Origin: an uncultured Prevotellaceae bacterium
Lineage (GTDB): Bacteria > Bacteroidota > Bacteroidia > Bacteroidales > Bacteroidaceae
Direction: 5' to 3'
Assembly: GCA_900318795.1 (NCBI GenBank)
Contig: ONLU01000012.1
Coordinates: 1 to 50,732 of the forward strand
Length of the DNA stretch: 50,732 nt
The translations under genes and the position numbers were made by a program. The notes below the pieces were generated by a model that searched no databases, was not told the origin of the DNA, and saw nothing but the letters and a program-made list of their open reading frames with translations. How positions within the stretch are numbered: position 1 is the first letter of the stretch; each line of letters begins with the position of its first letter. Of the stretch, positions 7,316 through 15,596 are shown piece by piece.

Positions 7316-9190
7316 TTAGTAGATAATTTTCTTGATGCTACCATCATTCATGCGAACAATGTTCAGGCCGCGGTGCATCTGAGCATGCTGACGACCGTCA
7401 ACGGTAAAAAAAGCGACAGTCTGGCTGCTGTTAGTGCTGACCTGACTGATGCCTGTAGCAGATACCGCCATACCATGGATGGTGAGGTCAGACAGGCAGA
7501 TGGTCTTGCCACTGGCAGCACCGTTGTACCAGGGATAGACACGAACGAGAAGTTCCTGACCATCCTTGACGGTAAGAACGGGCTTCGTCTCTACGTACTG
7601 CGGATTGTTGGCTGGCATCTTCATCATCTCAAAGATGGTGGTGCGCGTAGCAAAGTTGTCAGTAGAATAATATATGTGGCAACACATGCCGTTACCGCCA
7701 CAACCCGATGCATAGAGCGAAATCTGGTCAATCTTCAAATCTGTTCCGGCGGCAGGCTTGATACCCCACTGGATGTAGCGGTCGGGGTTGTCATCAATCT
7801 CATCGGCAGGCCAGTTGTCACCAGTCAGCAGGTCTCGCTGCATCTTACGGCTGGCATCATAGCCCGTCCAGTCGGGCCACACCGTATTGGCGTTAGGGTT
7901 AGAGTAACGCTGCACGTACATGCCTTGGAATGTCTGGGCTATGGGAGTGGCAGGACCGATCAGCTCGCAGGCATCGTCTTTCTCCAAGCGCCAGTAGGCC
8001 TTTACTTCCGTACCTCCCTCCAGCGTAACGGCAGTAGCCTTGACAGGAATCTCGATGGTCTTGTCGCCCTGACGAATTGTGATGGTGCCGGTGGTCTCGC
8101 CGTCTGATGTAAGGGTCATCTGGGTATAGAAGGTCTTTACCAAAGTAGAACCGCTATAGTCGGCAGTGAGTGTCGTATTCCACTCCTTCTTGTCAAACGA
8201 CAGTTCAACACCTTCTGTGGCAACAATACTTACCGTACCTGTCTCGGGTGACAGGCCAAAGCCGTTGAGCGTGAATTCTTTTTGCAATGTCTGACCTTTG
8301 TATGCTTCGCCCAAATCGCCCGTGGAAGGTACTACAGTAAGGTCGGTGGGCAGCGTTATGGCATCGGACAGAATACCTTGTGCCTTCATGAGGCGTGCAC
8401 ATTCGCGTGCCACCAAGACAGCGCCAGTAGTGTTAAAATGGGTTGAGCCCTCGCCATCGAAAAGATACTCATGACACTTGGCGTCGCCATAGTACTCATA
8501 GAGCTCAGCAGTTGCTGCTGTCAGATCAATGAAGGACACGCCCTTCTCTTCTGCCAATTTCCGTGAGTGGTAGGCATAGTCCATGGTGTGGTCATCGGCA
8601 GGTATACTCTGTTTCTCCTTAATGCCATCGGCAGTCAGTACGGAGAACGAGTCTCCCAGGTCGTGGCGACCATTGCGGCGGATCTTCGAACCAGTGAAGT
8701 AAGAGCGGCACACGGGCGAGCATATAATAGGTATGGCATCCAGTTCCTTGACCTCATCGACTATCTTGCCCAGCCACCCCTTGTAGGTCGTAGAGGGTAC
8801 TGTGCCGCGCAGGTCGACGGCAGCAGCCTTGGCTGTTTCGCCGATGCTCTCATAGTAGGCTTTCAGCTCATAGCCGTCCATGCCAGAGTTCTTCTCGTCG
8901 TTGTGGCCAAAGGTGATGATGACGTAGTCGCCAGCCTCTACCTGCTTCTTGGCTGTCTGCCAAAGTTCGGTGTAGCCTCCGCGCGAATCGCGCCCGCCCT
9001 TGGCATAGTTTACTGATGTCCATCCATTGGTCAGGAAGTTGCCAAAATACATACCCCAACCACGGGTGACGGTGGCAGACTCATCATAAGGGGCCATCGT
9101 AGAGTCGCCCAGGGTATGTACCTTTTTGGCCTGCGATACTGTACAAAGCATCACGGCCAATGTCATTAAGAAAAGTAATTTTGTCTTCAT
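7316..9190 (-). CDS. Rhamnogalacturonan acetylesterase (CE12, SGNH hydrolase) with C-terminal tail
   Basis: About 624 residues from ATG 9190 (MKTKLLFLMTLAVMLCTVSQA, a clear signal peptide). The N-terminal about 280 residues are a CE12/SGNH hydrolase: block I GDSTMAPY with the nucleophile Ser, GGRDSRGGY with the oxyanion Gly, FGHND with the oxyanion Asn, and a distal DGEGSTHFN with the Asp/His pair of the catalytic triad. CE12 enzymes remove acetyl groups from rhamnogalacturonan I. The second half is beta-rich and non-catalytic; the end, TGI...FFTVDGRQH...RGLNIVRMNDG, resembles a type IX sorting tail. An upstream extension to 9301 is open but contains the -7 promoter and operators, so it is rejected. 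It lies 25 bp before the CE8 gene and is probably co-transcribed with it, which fits joint removal of acetyl and methyl esters from pectin. Confidence 0.92.
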   Translation of the reverse strand: MKTKLLFLMTLAVMLCTVSQAKKVHTLGDSTMAPYDESATVTRGWGMYFGNFLTNGWTSVNYAKGGRDSRGGYTELWQTAKKQVEAGDYVIITFGHNDEKNSGMDGYELKAYYESIGETAKAAAVDLRGTVPSTTYKGWLGKIVDEVKELDAIPIICSPVCRSYFTGSKIRRNGRHDLGDSFSVLTADGIKEKQSIPADDHTMDYAYHSRKLAEEKGVSFIDLTAATAELYEYYGDAKCHEYLFDGEGSTHFNTTGAVLVARECARLMKAQGILSDAITLPTDLTVVPSTGDLGEAYKGQTLQKEFTLNGFGLSPETGTVSIVATEGVELSFDKKEWNTTLTADYSGSTLVKTFYTQMTLTSDGETTGTITIRQGDKTIEIPVKATAVTLEGGTEVKAYWRLEKDDACELIGPATPIAQTFQGMYVQRYSNPNANTVWPDWTGYDASRKMQRDLLTGDNWPADEIDDNPDRYIQWGIKPAAGTDLKIDQISLYASGCGGNGMCCHIYYSTDNFATRTTIFEMMKMPANNPQYVETKPVLTVKDGQELLVRVYPWYNGAASGKTICLSDLTIHGMAVSATGISQVSTNSSQTVAFFTVDGRQHAQMHRGLNIVRMNDGSIKKIIY

Positions 9191-9232
9191 TTTACAGTTA
9201 GCTTTTAAAGAGATTTTTATGATTTCTGACTG

Positions 9233-9240
9233 CAAAATTA
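9233..9240 (-). promoter_or_regulatory. -7 promoter element of the CE12-CE8 unit
   Basis: TAATTTTG on the minus strand matches TAnnTTTG and lies about 43 bp before the CE12 ATG. No TTTG is found about 20 bp upstream; that position is taken by the edge of the four-site operator array, as expected for a promoter that needs an activator. Confidence 0.65.
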
Positions 9241-9260
9241 TCCATGAATGTCGATGGAAT

Positions 9261-9339
9261 GGGGTAAAATTTGCATCAAAAAAGGGTAAAAAATGCATCA
9301 ATCCGCATTTCTTACCCCCTTATGATGCATATACACCCC
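9261..9339. promoter_or_regulatory. Four-site, two-arm operator array upstream of CE12
   Basis: Two direct copies on the plus strand (GGGTAAAATTTGCATCAA at 9262 and GGGTAAAAAATGCATCAA at 9284, 22 bp apart) face two copies on the minus strand (GGGTGTATATGCATCA, read from 9338, and GGGTAAGAAATGC, read from 9317, 21 bp apart). Spacing of 21-22 bp puts paired sites on the same face of the helix, typical of AraC-type binding. The array fills the space between the stop of the propeller/AraC regulator and the CE12 promoter, so that regulator is the natural candidate to bind it. Confidence 0.7.
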
Positions 9340-9340
9340 A

Positions 9341-11863
9341 TCAGGAGTTCTTGTATTCAGTTGGTGACTGACCCGTACTCTGCTTGAAGCTGCGACTGAA
9401 ATATTTCGGATCAGTAAAGCCACAACTATATGCCACCTCTGCAACAGTTTTATTGGTTTCCCTCAGCAATTGGCAGGCACGCTTAATACGAGCCTCACGC
9501 AGCAAATCCTGTGGTGTAATGCCCATAGCCTGTTTCAGTTTTCTCTGTAAACCGCTCCGACTGACGGCAGCAGCCAATGCCATATCGCCCACGCCTGCCT
9601 CGCTGTTCGAAATGTTCTCCTCAACAAATTGCATGACCCGCTGCAGCAGTGGGTCCAGTTCTGAGGACCGAGGTTCCTGAACCGAGGTCTGGGGAGCCGC
9701 CATCTCAGCACTTACCCCAGACCTCTCACTTCTCACTTCTTGCTTCTCACCTCTCACCTCTATCAGACTAAGATACTTCTCCAGCGTCTCGCGCTGCTGA
9801 CGCTTGATGCTGCGTATATATAATAAAGTATATATAATCGCTACCACGATGGCTATGACAATGAGCGCTAGAAACAATTGTCCGTACCACGCCTCCCAGA
9901 AGGTGGGCTGCACGATGAGAGTCAGCACGCGACTGTTGTCTATCCACTTGCCGTCGGCATTAGTGGAACGCATCTCCAGCCGATAGGTTCCTGGTTCCAG
10001 ATCCAGCAATGTCACAGAACGGTTGCTGCCGATATTGTTCCACTGCGTCGTGTCTCGTTGGCCATCCTTCTGCAATCGGAAGGCATAGCTAATACGATCT
10101 GCAGCCTGATAGTCAATGGCAGCAAAGTGCACAGTGATGCTACGTTCCTGAGACTGCAGGGTTAACGTATCAGCATGAGTGACAGCCCAAATGTCTTCAC
10201 CACCCTGTATGGAAACACCCGTCAGCACAATTTGTGGTCTATATGCAGAACCTTCCATCTGCTGGGCTGTGGTCAAAAAAGCTCCATCGTTCAACCCGAA
10301 TATCCAGCGTGCTCCACCAAGCATCTGCGGACGAGCGTCGCTGAAGCGGTAATCTGCATTAAATGAGCGGGCATCTAACTGTCTATATTGCTCCGTGCTA
10401 TCAACAATGCTGACCAAATGGCTGCTTACAATAGCACACATCCCATTCTGCAAAGGAACCATTGACTGCACAACGTCAATGGGCAGCTTTTTGTTTTTGG
10501 CGGAATAGTGACGGAATGTCAACTGCTGTTTCAACAGGTCATTGTCCTCTATACGGTTTACGCCACCGCTTTCTGTGCTGACGTACATCCGCCCGTCAGG
10601 TGCCCTCATGATGTCCATCACAGCACTGCTGCTTAGGCTTTGGGCACGACTGGCCTCACGCTGATGCAACAGAAAGTGCATCTGGTCTGCTTGTTGCTCC
10701 AGCTTGGCTACAATCAGTCCCTCTGTGGTTGCTGCCATCAGCACTTGTCCGTCTTGTGCAAGATGGAGGTAGCGCACGCGCTGGGCAACCTGCTTGGGAT
10801 AGCCGTTGGGTACCATGAACCGGGGATTGGCTGCCTGGGGTTCGGGAGTGTAGCAGAGTCCTCCGCCCAACGTGGCGACCCACAGGCGTCCGTACCGGTC
10901 TTCCTCGATGTTGTAAATGTTAGGGTTTGGCAATTGCGTCAAGTGGCCTATTTGGAACGTGCCTGCTGTTGTCTCTTTCAGTCTGAAGATGCCTTGTGGC
11001 TTGGTGCCTAACCATAGTGTGTGATCTTTTGCCTCAAAGATGCAGTATACGGCGGCTTTGAAACTGGTGTACTGCTGATGCAGTCGTCCATCGTTGCCCA
11101 GATAACCTAACAGCCTAAGACTGTTGACATCGTAAAGGCGTACAGCCTCGTCCTCTTTCGTTGTCACCCAAAGCCGTTGACTGCTATCCTTAAAAAGGCA
11201 CTTCACCTGCGCCTTCGGCTCTATAGCCAAACGCTGTGTACGCTGAAAGTCGGGAGAAAGCTTGTAGATACCATTGTATTTACCCAGCAGCCAAAGGTTA
11301 CCCTGTCGATCAGTGCATGCAAAGGAAGATTTTCCCAGCGTAATATCCAACTGACAAGTGCCCGTCTGTCCGTCTTGGCTCTGATAGGTTAGGTGCCCGT
11401 CAGCATAGAGTTTCCATCGGGTTCTAAAAGCGTCTTTCCACACAATGGGTTTATCTTCCTTGAGGGACATGCTGGTACGGTAGCGGTTCATGTCATCCTC
11501 AGCACCCTCTTGAGGCAGATTGTAGAACCGGTTGGTATGTGTATTGAACAAAAAATAGTCATCGTCAATGCGACAAATAAAGTTACCATCTGGTCTTTGG
11601 ACAAACATTCGGATGCGGTCTGTCGCCATATTACAGCCGTCACCTGCCTGTGGTTTGAATGTCCGGAACTCGTAGCCATCGTATCGACATAGTCCGTTCC
11701 ACGTAGAGAACCACATCAGCCCTTGCTGGTCTTGCAGCAATTGGGTGACGTGACTATGAGGCAACCCATCCTCTTCATCGTAATAGGTGACGTGACATAA
11801 TGGCTGTGCCATAGCGGTCAGCCACATGGTATAGGTAAGGATGAATAAAGCAAACTGCTTCAT
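9341..11863 (-). CDS. Membrane-spanning regulator: Reg_prop propeller + Y_Y_Y + TM + AraC-type HTH, without kinase or receiver
   Basis: 840 residues. A signal peptide (ends near MAQP, residue 20) is followed by propeller repeats typical of Bacteroides hybrid two-component sensors ('EDGLPHSHVTQLLQDQQGLMWFSTWNGLCRYDG', 'DRQGNLWLLGKYNGIYKL', 'EDRYGRLWVATLGGGL'). Then come a Y_Y_Y domain (about 585-660), one transmembrane helix (about 665-690, LFLALIVIAIVVAIIYTLLYI), a short cytoplasmic linker, and an AraC HTH at 745-840 ('VAEVAYSCGFTDPKYFSRSFKQSTG'). The usual H-box, HATPase and receiver, about 500 residues, are missing. The linker holds a six-unit heptamer tract. The gene starts 4 bp after the CE2 stop, so it is co-transcribed with CE2, and its stop abuts the operator array of the CE12-CE8 unit. 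It probably senses a pectin or hemicellulose fragment in the periplasm and activates those genes. Confidence 0.92.
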   Translation of the reverse strand: MKQFALFILTYTMWLTAMAQPLCHVTYYDEEDGLPHSHVTQLLQDQQGLMWFSTWNGLCRYDGYEFRTFKPQAGDGCNMATDRIRMFVQRPDGNFICRIDDDYFLFNTHTNRFYNLPQEGAEDDMNRYRTSMSLKEDKPIVWKDAFRTRWKLYADGHLTYQSQDGQTGTCQLDITLGKSSFACTDRQGNLWLLGKYNGIYKLSPDFQRTQRLAIEPKAQVKCLFKDSSQRLWVTTKEDEAVRLYDVNSLRLLGYLGNDGRLHQQYTSFKAAVYCIFEAKDHTLWLGTKPQGIFRLKETTAGTFQIGHLTQLPNPNIYNIEEDRYGRLWVATLGGGLCYTPEPQAANPRFMVPNGYPKQVAQRVRYLHLAQDGQVLMAATTEGLIVAKLEQQADQMHFLLHQREASRAQSLSSSAVMDIMRAPDGRMYVSTESGGVNRIEDNDLLKQQLTFRHYSAKNKKLPIDVVQSMVPLQNGMCAIVSSHLVSIVDSTEQYRQLDARSFNADYRFSDARPQMLGGARWIFGLNDGAFLTTAQQMEGSAYRPQIVLTGVSIQGGEDIWAVTHADTLTLQSQERSITVHFAAIDYQAADRISYAFRLQKDGQRDTTQWNNIGSNRSVTLLDLEPGTYRLEMRSTNADGKWIDNSRVLTLIVQPTFWEAWYGQLFLALIVIAIVVAIIYTLLYIRSIKRQQRETLEKYLSLIEVRGEKQEVRSERSGVSAEMAAPQTSVQEPRSSELDPLLQRVMQFVEENISNSEAGVGDMALAAAVSRSGLQRKLKQAMGITPQDLLREARIKRACQLLRETNKTVAEVAYSCGFTDPKYFSRSFKQSTGQSPTEYKNS
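9722..9763. repeat. Tandem 7-bp repeat in the linker of the propeller/AraC regulator
   Basis: Six complete 7-bp units (plus strand: CCTCTCA, CTTCTCA, CTTCTTG, CTTCTCA, CCTCTCA, CCTCTAT). On the coding strand they read GAGGTGA/GAAGTGA-type units and encode IEVRGEKQEVRSER, between the membrane helix and the DNA-binding domain. Both other reading frames reach a stop within about seven codons after the tract. Confidence 0.88.
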
Positions 11864-11867
11864 AGCG

Positions 11868-12968
11868 TCAGTACCACTGCATGAGCGAACGAAGATAGGC
11901 TGTCAGTTCGCTAGCCATCTTCTGATGCTGCCATACGCTGGGATGCCAAGATGCTCCAAAGTGGATGTCGCCGGTCTGGGGGGTGAAGTCAAAGCGGTAC
12001 ACCTGGTTGTCGCCAGCCTTATGGGCTTCGTCTACCACCTCGTTCAGCGTGTTTTTAGCTATTTCCAATTCTTTTCCGTTGAGCATGGAGCCACAAAGGT
12101 AGACTATCTTAGCTTGGGGATTGTGGCTGCGCACCTGTTTCAAAAACTTCTTATAGGCTGCCTTGAGCAGTTTCACGTCGTAGTTGTTGGTGGAGAGATC
12201 GTTGGTGCCAAGGTTGATGCACACCAACTGGGGCTGGTAACGGCTGAAATCCCACTTCTCGCTGCGGTCGTAGAGGTTGGTGTACTCGTATTCGGTAGTC
12301 ATCACGTTCTCAGGTGTTCCTGCCTTGGGGCCGCCGTAGCTGCGATAGACTCCGATGCCACTGCGGGCCACCACATGAGCCATTGCATCCAACTCGCGAC
12401 AGCAAATCTGAGCATAGGTCAGATAGTGATTCTCCGTCTCATACTCAAATGGATCGCTAGCCACTATGGCTTCGTTGCCATAGCCGCAGGTGATGCTGTT
12501 GCCAATGAACTCAATGGTACGTTCTGGCAAGGCTGGTGGAGGGAGCAGTGTGCTGCCCGTGTCCAGAATAAACCCTCGGAAATCGGGTTTCAGTTCATAG
12601 CCTTCGATGACGTACATCAGTCGGACGGTATGACAACCTTGCGGCAGGGCGGCAGCGATGGTAACCACCGAGTCACGCTCGCCCATCAAGGCCACCTTGA
12701 AAGGTTCTGACTGGTCTATCTGTGCCATGAAATAGCCGCTCTTGGGCTTGGCCCAGAGTTTCAGACTGGTTCCCGTAAAGCAGGCATTGATCTGGGTGCC
12801 AGGAAAGGTAAAGCGTGGACGCTCGGGGTTCTGAAAGCAGATGCGCCCGATGTACTGGATGTTCTTGTCTGTAGGTTTTACGATGGTTCCCTTCATGGGG
12901 AGTGTCGTGCTGGCAGGTGTTGCCAAATGGGCGACTGCCATGAATAATGCAAGGATAGTACGTTTCAT
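11868..12968 (-). CDS. CE2-like acetylesterase (jelly-roll + SGNH domain)
   Basis: About 366 residues from ATG 12968 (MKRTILALFMAVAHLATPAS, signal peptide). The N-terminal about 130 residues form a beta-sandwich ('GRICFQNPERPRFTFPGTQINACFTGTSLKL') as in CE2 enzymes. The SGNH domain follows, with FIGNSITCGYG (nucleophile Ser), INLGTND (oxyanion Asn) and a terminal DIHFGASWHPS (catalytic His, with upstream Asp). CE2 enzymes remove O-acetyl groups from plant polysaccharides or oligosaccharides, typically xylan or mannan; the target here is inferred only from the pectin esterases beside it. It is the first gene of the minus-strand cluster, with its stop 4 bp from the start of the propeller/AraC regulator. 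An upstream in-frame start at 13004 lies above the -7 box and is less likely. Confidence 0.88.
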   Translation of the reverse strand: MKRTILALFMAVAHLATPASTTLPMKGTIVKPTDKNIQYIGRICFQNPERPRFTFPGTQINACFTGTSLKLWAKPKSGYFMAQIDQSEPFKVALMGERDSVVTIAAALPQGCHTVRLMYVIEGYELKPDFRGFILDTGSTLLPPPALPERTIEFIGNSITCGYGNEAIVASDPFEYETENHYLTYAQICCRELDAMAHVVARSGIGVYRSYGGPKAGTPENVMTTEYEYTNLYDRSEKWDFSRYQPQLVCINLGTNDLSTNNYDVKLLKAAYKKFLKQVRSHNPQAKIVYLCGSMLNGKELEIAKNTLNEVVDEAHKAGDNQVYRFDFTPQTGDIHFGASWHPSVWQHQKMASELTAYLRSLMQWY

Positions 12969-12993
12969 AAGTAGGTTTTTGCTGTTTTGAGTG

Positions 12994-13022
12994 CAAATAT
13001 ACAAAAAAAATAATTATCTTTG
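12994..13022. promoter_or_regulatory. Divergent promoters for the CE2 unit and ruvB
   Basis: Minus strand: -7 box TATATTTG at 12994-13001, 26 bp before the CE2 ATG. Plus strand: -7 box TATCTTTG at 13015-13022, 22 bp before ruvB. Candidate TTTG elements lie at 12986-12989 (plus) and 13027-13030 (minus), both with 25-bp spacers, longer than the usual 19-21 bp. The two promoters would overlap face to face. Confidence 0.6.
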
Positions 13023-13043
13023 CAAGCAAATTCCTAAAAATGT

Positions 13044-14081
13044 ATGATGGACGAAGATTTTGACATCCGGCAGGAACAGCTGAGTTCTGGCGAGAAGGAG
13101 TTTGAAAACGCCTTGCGACCGCTGGCGTTCAATGACTTCAGCGGTCAGCAGCAGGTGGTGGAGAACCTGGAGGTGTTCGTCGAGGCTGCCAAATACCGTG
13201 GTGAACCGTTGGATCACGTCTTGCTGCACGGTCCTCCAGGACTGGGCAAGACGACGCTGTCGAATATTATTGCCAACGAATTGGGAGTAGGATTCAAGAT
13301 TACCAGCGGCCCCGTATTGGACAAGCCAGGAGATCTGGCAGGCATCCTGACATCGCTGGAGAAGAACGATGTGCTGTTTATCGATGAGATTCACCGTTTG
13401 TCGCCTGTGGTGGAAGAGTACCTCTACTCGGCCATGGAGGACTACCGCATAGACATCATGATAGACAAAGGACCGTCAGCGCGTAGCATCCAGATAGACC
13501 TGAACCCGTTTACGCTGGTGGGTGCCACCACACGCAGTGGTCTGCTGACGGCTCCGCTCCGTGCCCGCTTTGGCATCAACATGCACCTGCAGTACTATGA
13601 CCCAGAAACGCTGCAGCGGATTATAGAGCGTTCTGCCAGCATCCTACGCGTACCCATTACGACGGATGCGTCGCTGGAGATAGCCCGCCGTTCACGTGGT
13701 ACGCCCCGTATTGCCAATGCACTGTTGCGCCGCGTGCGTGACTTTGCCCAGGTGAAAGGTTCGGGGCGTATTGACTCCAGCATCACGAAGATAGCCCTGA
13801 AGGCACTGAACATCGACCAGTACGGATTGGACGAGATAGACAACCGCATCCTACTGACCATCATCGACAAGTTCCGAGGCGGTCCTGTAGGCATCACTAC
13901 CATTGCCACAGCCATTGGCGAGGATGCCGGTACGGTGGAAGAGGTCTATGAACCTTTCCTCATCATGGAGGGTTTCATCAAGCGCACCCCACGTGGCCGA
14001 ATGGTGACGGAGCTGGCCTACAAGCACTTCGGACGCAATCCGTATGCTGGCAACATCATGGAGCCGAATCTGTTTGACTGA
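13044..14081 (+). CDS. ruvB: Holliday junction branch migration ATPase RuvB
   Basis: 345 residues, full length for RuvB. It forms hexameric rings that drive branch migration of Holliday junctions together with RuvA and RuvC. Visible motifs: N-terminal [11 protein letters not shown], Walker [11 protein letters not shown] (about residues 69-78), Walker B FIDEIHRL, sensor 1 [18 protein letters not shown], arginine finger region [18 protein letters not shown], and a C-terminal winged helix ending [16 protein letters not shown]. Either ATG 13044 or the adjacent ATG 13047 could be the start. coaD follows 11 bp downstream on the same strand. Confidence 0.98.
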   Translation: MMDEDFDIRQEQLSSGEKEFENALRPLAFNDFSGQQQVVENLEVFVEAAKYRGEPLDHVLLHGPPGLGKTTLSNIIANELGVGFKITSGPVLDKPGDLAGILTSLEKNDVLFIDEIHRLSPVVEEYLYSAMEDYRIDIMIDKGPSARSIQIDLNPFTLVGATTRSGLLTAPLRARFGINMHLQYYDPETLQRIIERSASILRVPITTDASLEIARRSRGTPRIANALLRRVRDFAQVKGSGRIDSSITKIALKALNIDQYGLDEIDNRILLTIIDKFRGGPVGITTIATAIGEDAGTVEEVYEPFLIMEGFIKRTPRGRMVTELAYKHFGRNPYAGNIMEPNLFD

Positions 14082-14092
14082 AGAGTGAAGAT

Positions 14093-14551
14093 ATGAAGAC
14101 AGGAATATTTGTAGGAAGTTTCAACCCGTTTACAATAGGTCATAATAGCATTGTGACTCGGGCGCTGCCGCTGTTCGACCGACTGGTTATTGGAGTGGTT
14201 GGCGAACAGGTACACAAACCTGATCTGCCATCAGCGCAGGAGCGTGTCAAGGCCATCGCTAATCTATATGCTGACGAGCCGCGCATAGAGGTGAAGGCTT
14301 ACTATGGCTTAGCGGTAGACTTTGCCAAAGCGGAAAATGCCCATTTCATTGTGAAGGGTGTCCGCTCGGTGAAGGATTTTGAGTATGAGCGCGAACAGGC
14401 AGACATCAACCGCCAGTTGAGCGGTGTGGAAACCATCCTGCTCTATAGCGAGCCACAATATGCATCCATCTCGTCTACCATGGTGCGCGAACTTCAGCAC
14501 TTCGGCGTGGATGTTTCAACCTATTTACCCAAGCCTAACCTTGAACTTTGA
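14093..14551 (+). CDS. coaD: Phosphopantetheine adenylyltransferase
   Basis: 152 residues. It transfers AMP to 4'-phosphopantetheine, the fourth step of coenzyme A synthesis. The nucleotidyltransferase signature GSFNPFTIGHNSIV is at the N-terminus (T/HxGH), followed by KGVRSVKDFEYEREQADINR and the C-terminal ISSTMVRELQHFGVDVSTYLP, all typical of bacterial CoaD. The gene lies 11 bp after ruvB. The last residues (NLEL) and the TGA stop are written by copies of the GAACTTT heptamer repeat seen elsewhere in the window, so the repeat seems to have replaced or extended the original end of the gene. Confidence 0.97.
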   Translation: MKTGIFVGSFNPFTIGHNSIVTRALPLFDRLVIGVVGEQVHKPDLPSAQERVKAIANLYADEPRIEVKAYYGLAVDFAKAENAHFIVKGVRSVKDFEYEREQADINRQLSGVETILLYSEPQYASISSTMVRELQHFGVDVSTYLPKPNLEL

Positions 14552-14601
14552 ACTTTGTCATCGACCTTTAGGTCGCTCTGACCTTAGTCAGAGAACTTTG
14601 A
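14539..14601. repeat. Heptamer copies flanking two adjoining perfect hairpins
   Basis: GAACTTT units at 14542-14555 and again near 14594-14600 bracket two back-to-back perfect inverted repeats: CGACC-TTTA-GGTCG (14562-14575) and CTCTGAC-CTTA-GTCAGAG (14576-14593). Both have 4-base loops. The structure sits between coaD and ybeY and has no T-tract, so it looks more like an extragenic palindromic repeat than a terminator. Confidence 0.7.
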
Positions 14602-14633
14602 ACCACAAAACGACATAACGATACGAAACCAAT

Positions 14634-15044
14634 ATGATTACATATTCTGCTGAAAACGTCAGGTTCCCCAACATCAAACGCCGCGAGACCACGGCGTGGA
14701 TTCGGCGCGTGGCTGCCACCTATGGCAAGAAGGTCGGCGAGATCGGCTATCTGTTCTGCGACGACGAGCACATCCTTGAGGTCAACCGCGAATATTTGGG
14801 ACATGACTACTATACGGACATCATCACCTTCGACTACGACGAAGGCAACACGCTGAATGGCGACTTGGTGATTTCGCTGGACACTGTCCGGTCCAATGCG
14901 GAACTCTTCCATAAGGAATACGACGAGGAATTGCACCGTGTCATCATACACGGCATTCTACACCTTTGTGGCATCAACGACAAGGGGCCCGGGGAGCGCG
15001 AACAGATGGAAGCTGCCGAGGATAAGGCTTTGGCCCTGCGCTAG
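14634..15044 (+). CDS. ybeY: Endoribonuclease YbeY / rRNA maturation factor
   Basis: 136 residues, UPF0054 family, a metal-dependent RNase acting in 16S rRNA maturation and ribosome quality control. The motif HGILHLCGIND carries the first two zinc-ligand His residues. The third ligand of the E. coli protein (HGTLHLQGYDH) is Asp here, a variant also usual in Bacteroidetes as I recall it. The central YYTDIITFDYDEGNTLNGDLVIS strand region is typical. It lies 82 bp after coaD, beyond the hairpin repeat, and its last 4 bp overlap the stop of the convergent LOG-family gene. Confidence 0.94.
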   Translation: MITYSAENVRFPNIKRRETTAWIRRVAATYGKKVGEIGYLFCDDEHILEVNREYLGHDYYTDIITFDYDEGNTLNGDLVISLDTVRSNAELFHKEYDEELHRVIIHGILHLCGINDKGPGEREQMEAAEDKALALR

Positions 15045-15592
15045 TCGGCGACCTGAGGTACACCCTCAAGCAGTGTCTTGATGTCGTCAAGACTGCTGGC
15101 AACCTGGATGTAGGTCCGCCATTGCTTGCGGGTGACACCATGCGCATGCAGACCGTCGAGCATGGTTGTCAGCCCGTCCCAGAAGCCTTTCATGTTATAG
15201 AGTATCACGGGCTTCTGATGATAGCCGATAGTGGCGGAGGCGGCCATGGAGAAAATCTCGTCCAGCGTACCGATGCCACCAGGCAGTGCTATAAACACAT
15301 CGCTCTTGTCTTGCATCAGCTGCTTGCGGTCGCTCAGGTTGTCGCATAGTATCTCAACATCCACATACTGGGAGATGCGCCCGCCCTGCTCTACGATCTG
15401 AGGGATGACCCCTATGGTACGACCGCCTGTCTCATGGACAGCCTTGGCCACGCACTCCATCAAACCACAATTCACACCACCATACACCAATGTATGGCCA
15501 GCTTCTGCCATCCACAGCCCCAACTCTTTAGTCAACGTAAAGAAGTCTGGGTCAATCTGCTGATTTGCGGAACAAAATACACATATCTTCAT
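15041..15592 (-). CDS. LOG-family protein (cytokinin riboside 5'-monophosphate phosphoribohydrolase-like)
   Basis: 183 residues, TIGR00730/LOG family. N-terminal MKICVFCSANQ and GHTLVYGGVNCGLM form the nucleotide-binding Rossmann part, and ALPGGIGTLDEIF carries the PGGxGTxxE motif with the catalytic Glu. Characterised homologues hydrolyse AMP or cytokinin monophosphates; the true role in this bacterium is unknown. The start codon lies 8 bp after its own -7 box, so the mRNA is nearly leaderless. It overlaps ybeY tail to tail by 4 bp and its promoter is interlocked with that of the DEAD-box gene. Confidence 0.9.
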   Translation of the reverse strand: MKICVFCSANQQIDPDFFTLTKELGLWMAEAGHTLVYGGVNCGLMECVAKAVHETGGRTIGVIPQIVEQGGRISQYVDVEILCDNLSDRKQLMQDKSDVFIALPGGIGTLDEIFSMAASATIGYHQKPVILYNMKGFWDGLTTMLDGLHAHGVTRKQWRTYIQVASSLDDIKTLLEGVPQVAD

Positions 15593-15596
15593 AACT

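Noticed and set aside
9341-11863. Frameshifted or split full hybrid two-component gene
   Set aside because: The frame is continuous from sensor to HTH, and no kinase-like sequence appears in other frames or in the neighbouring 150 bp.
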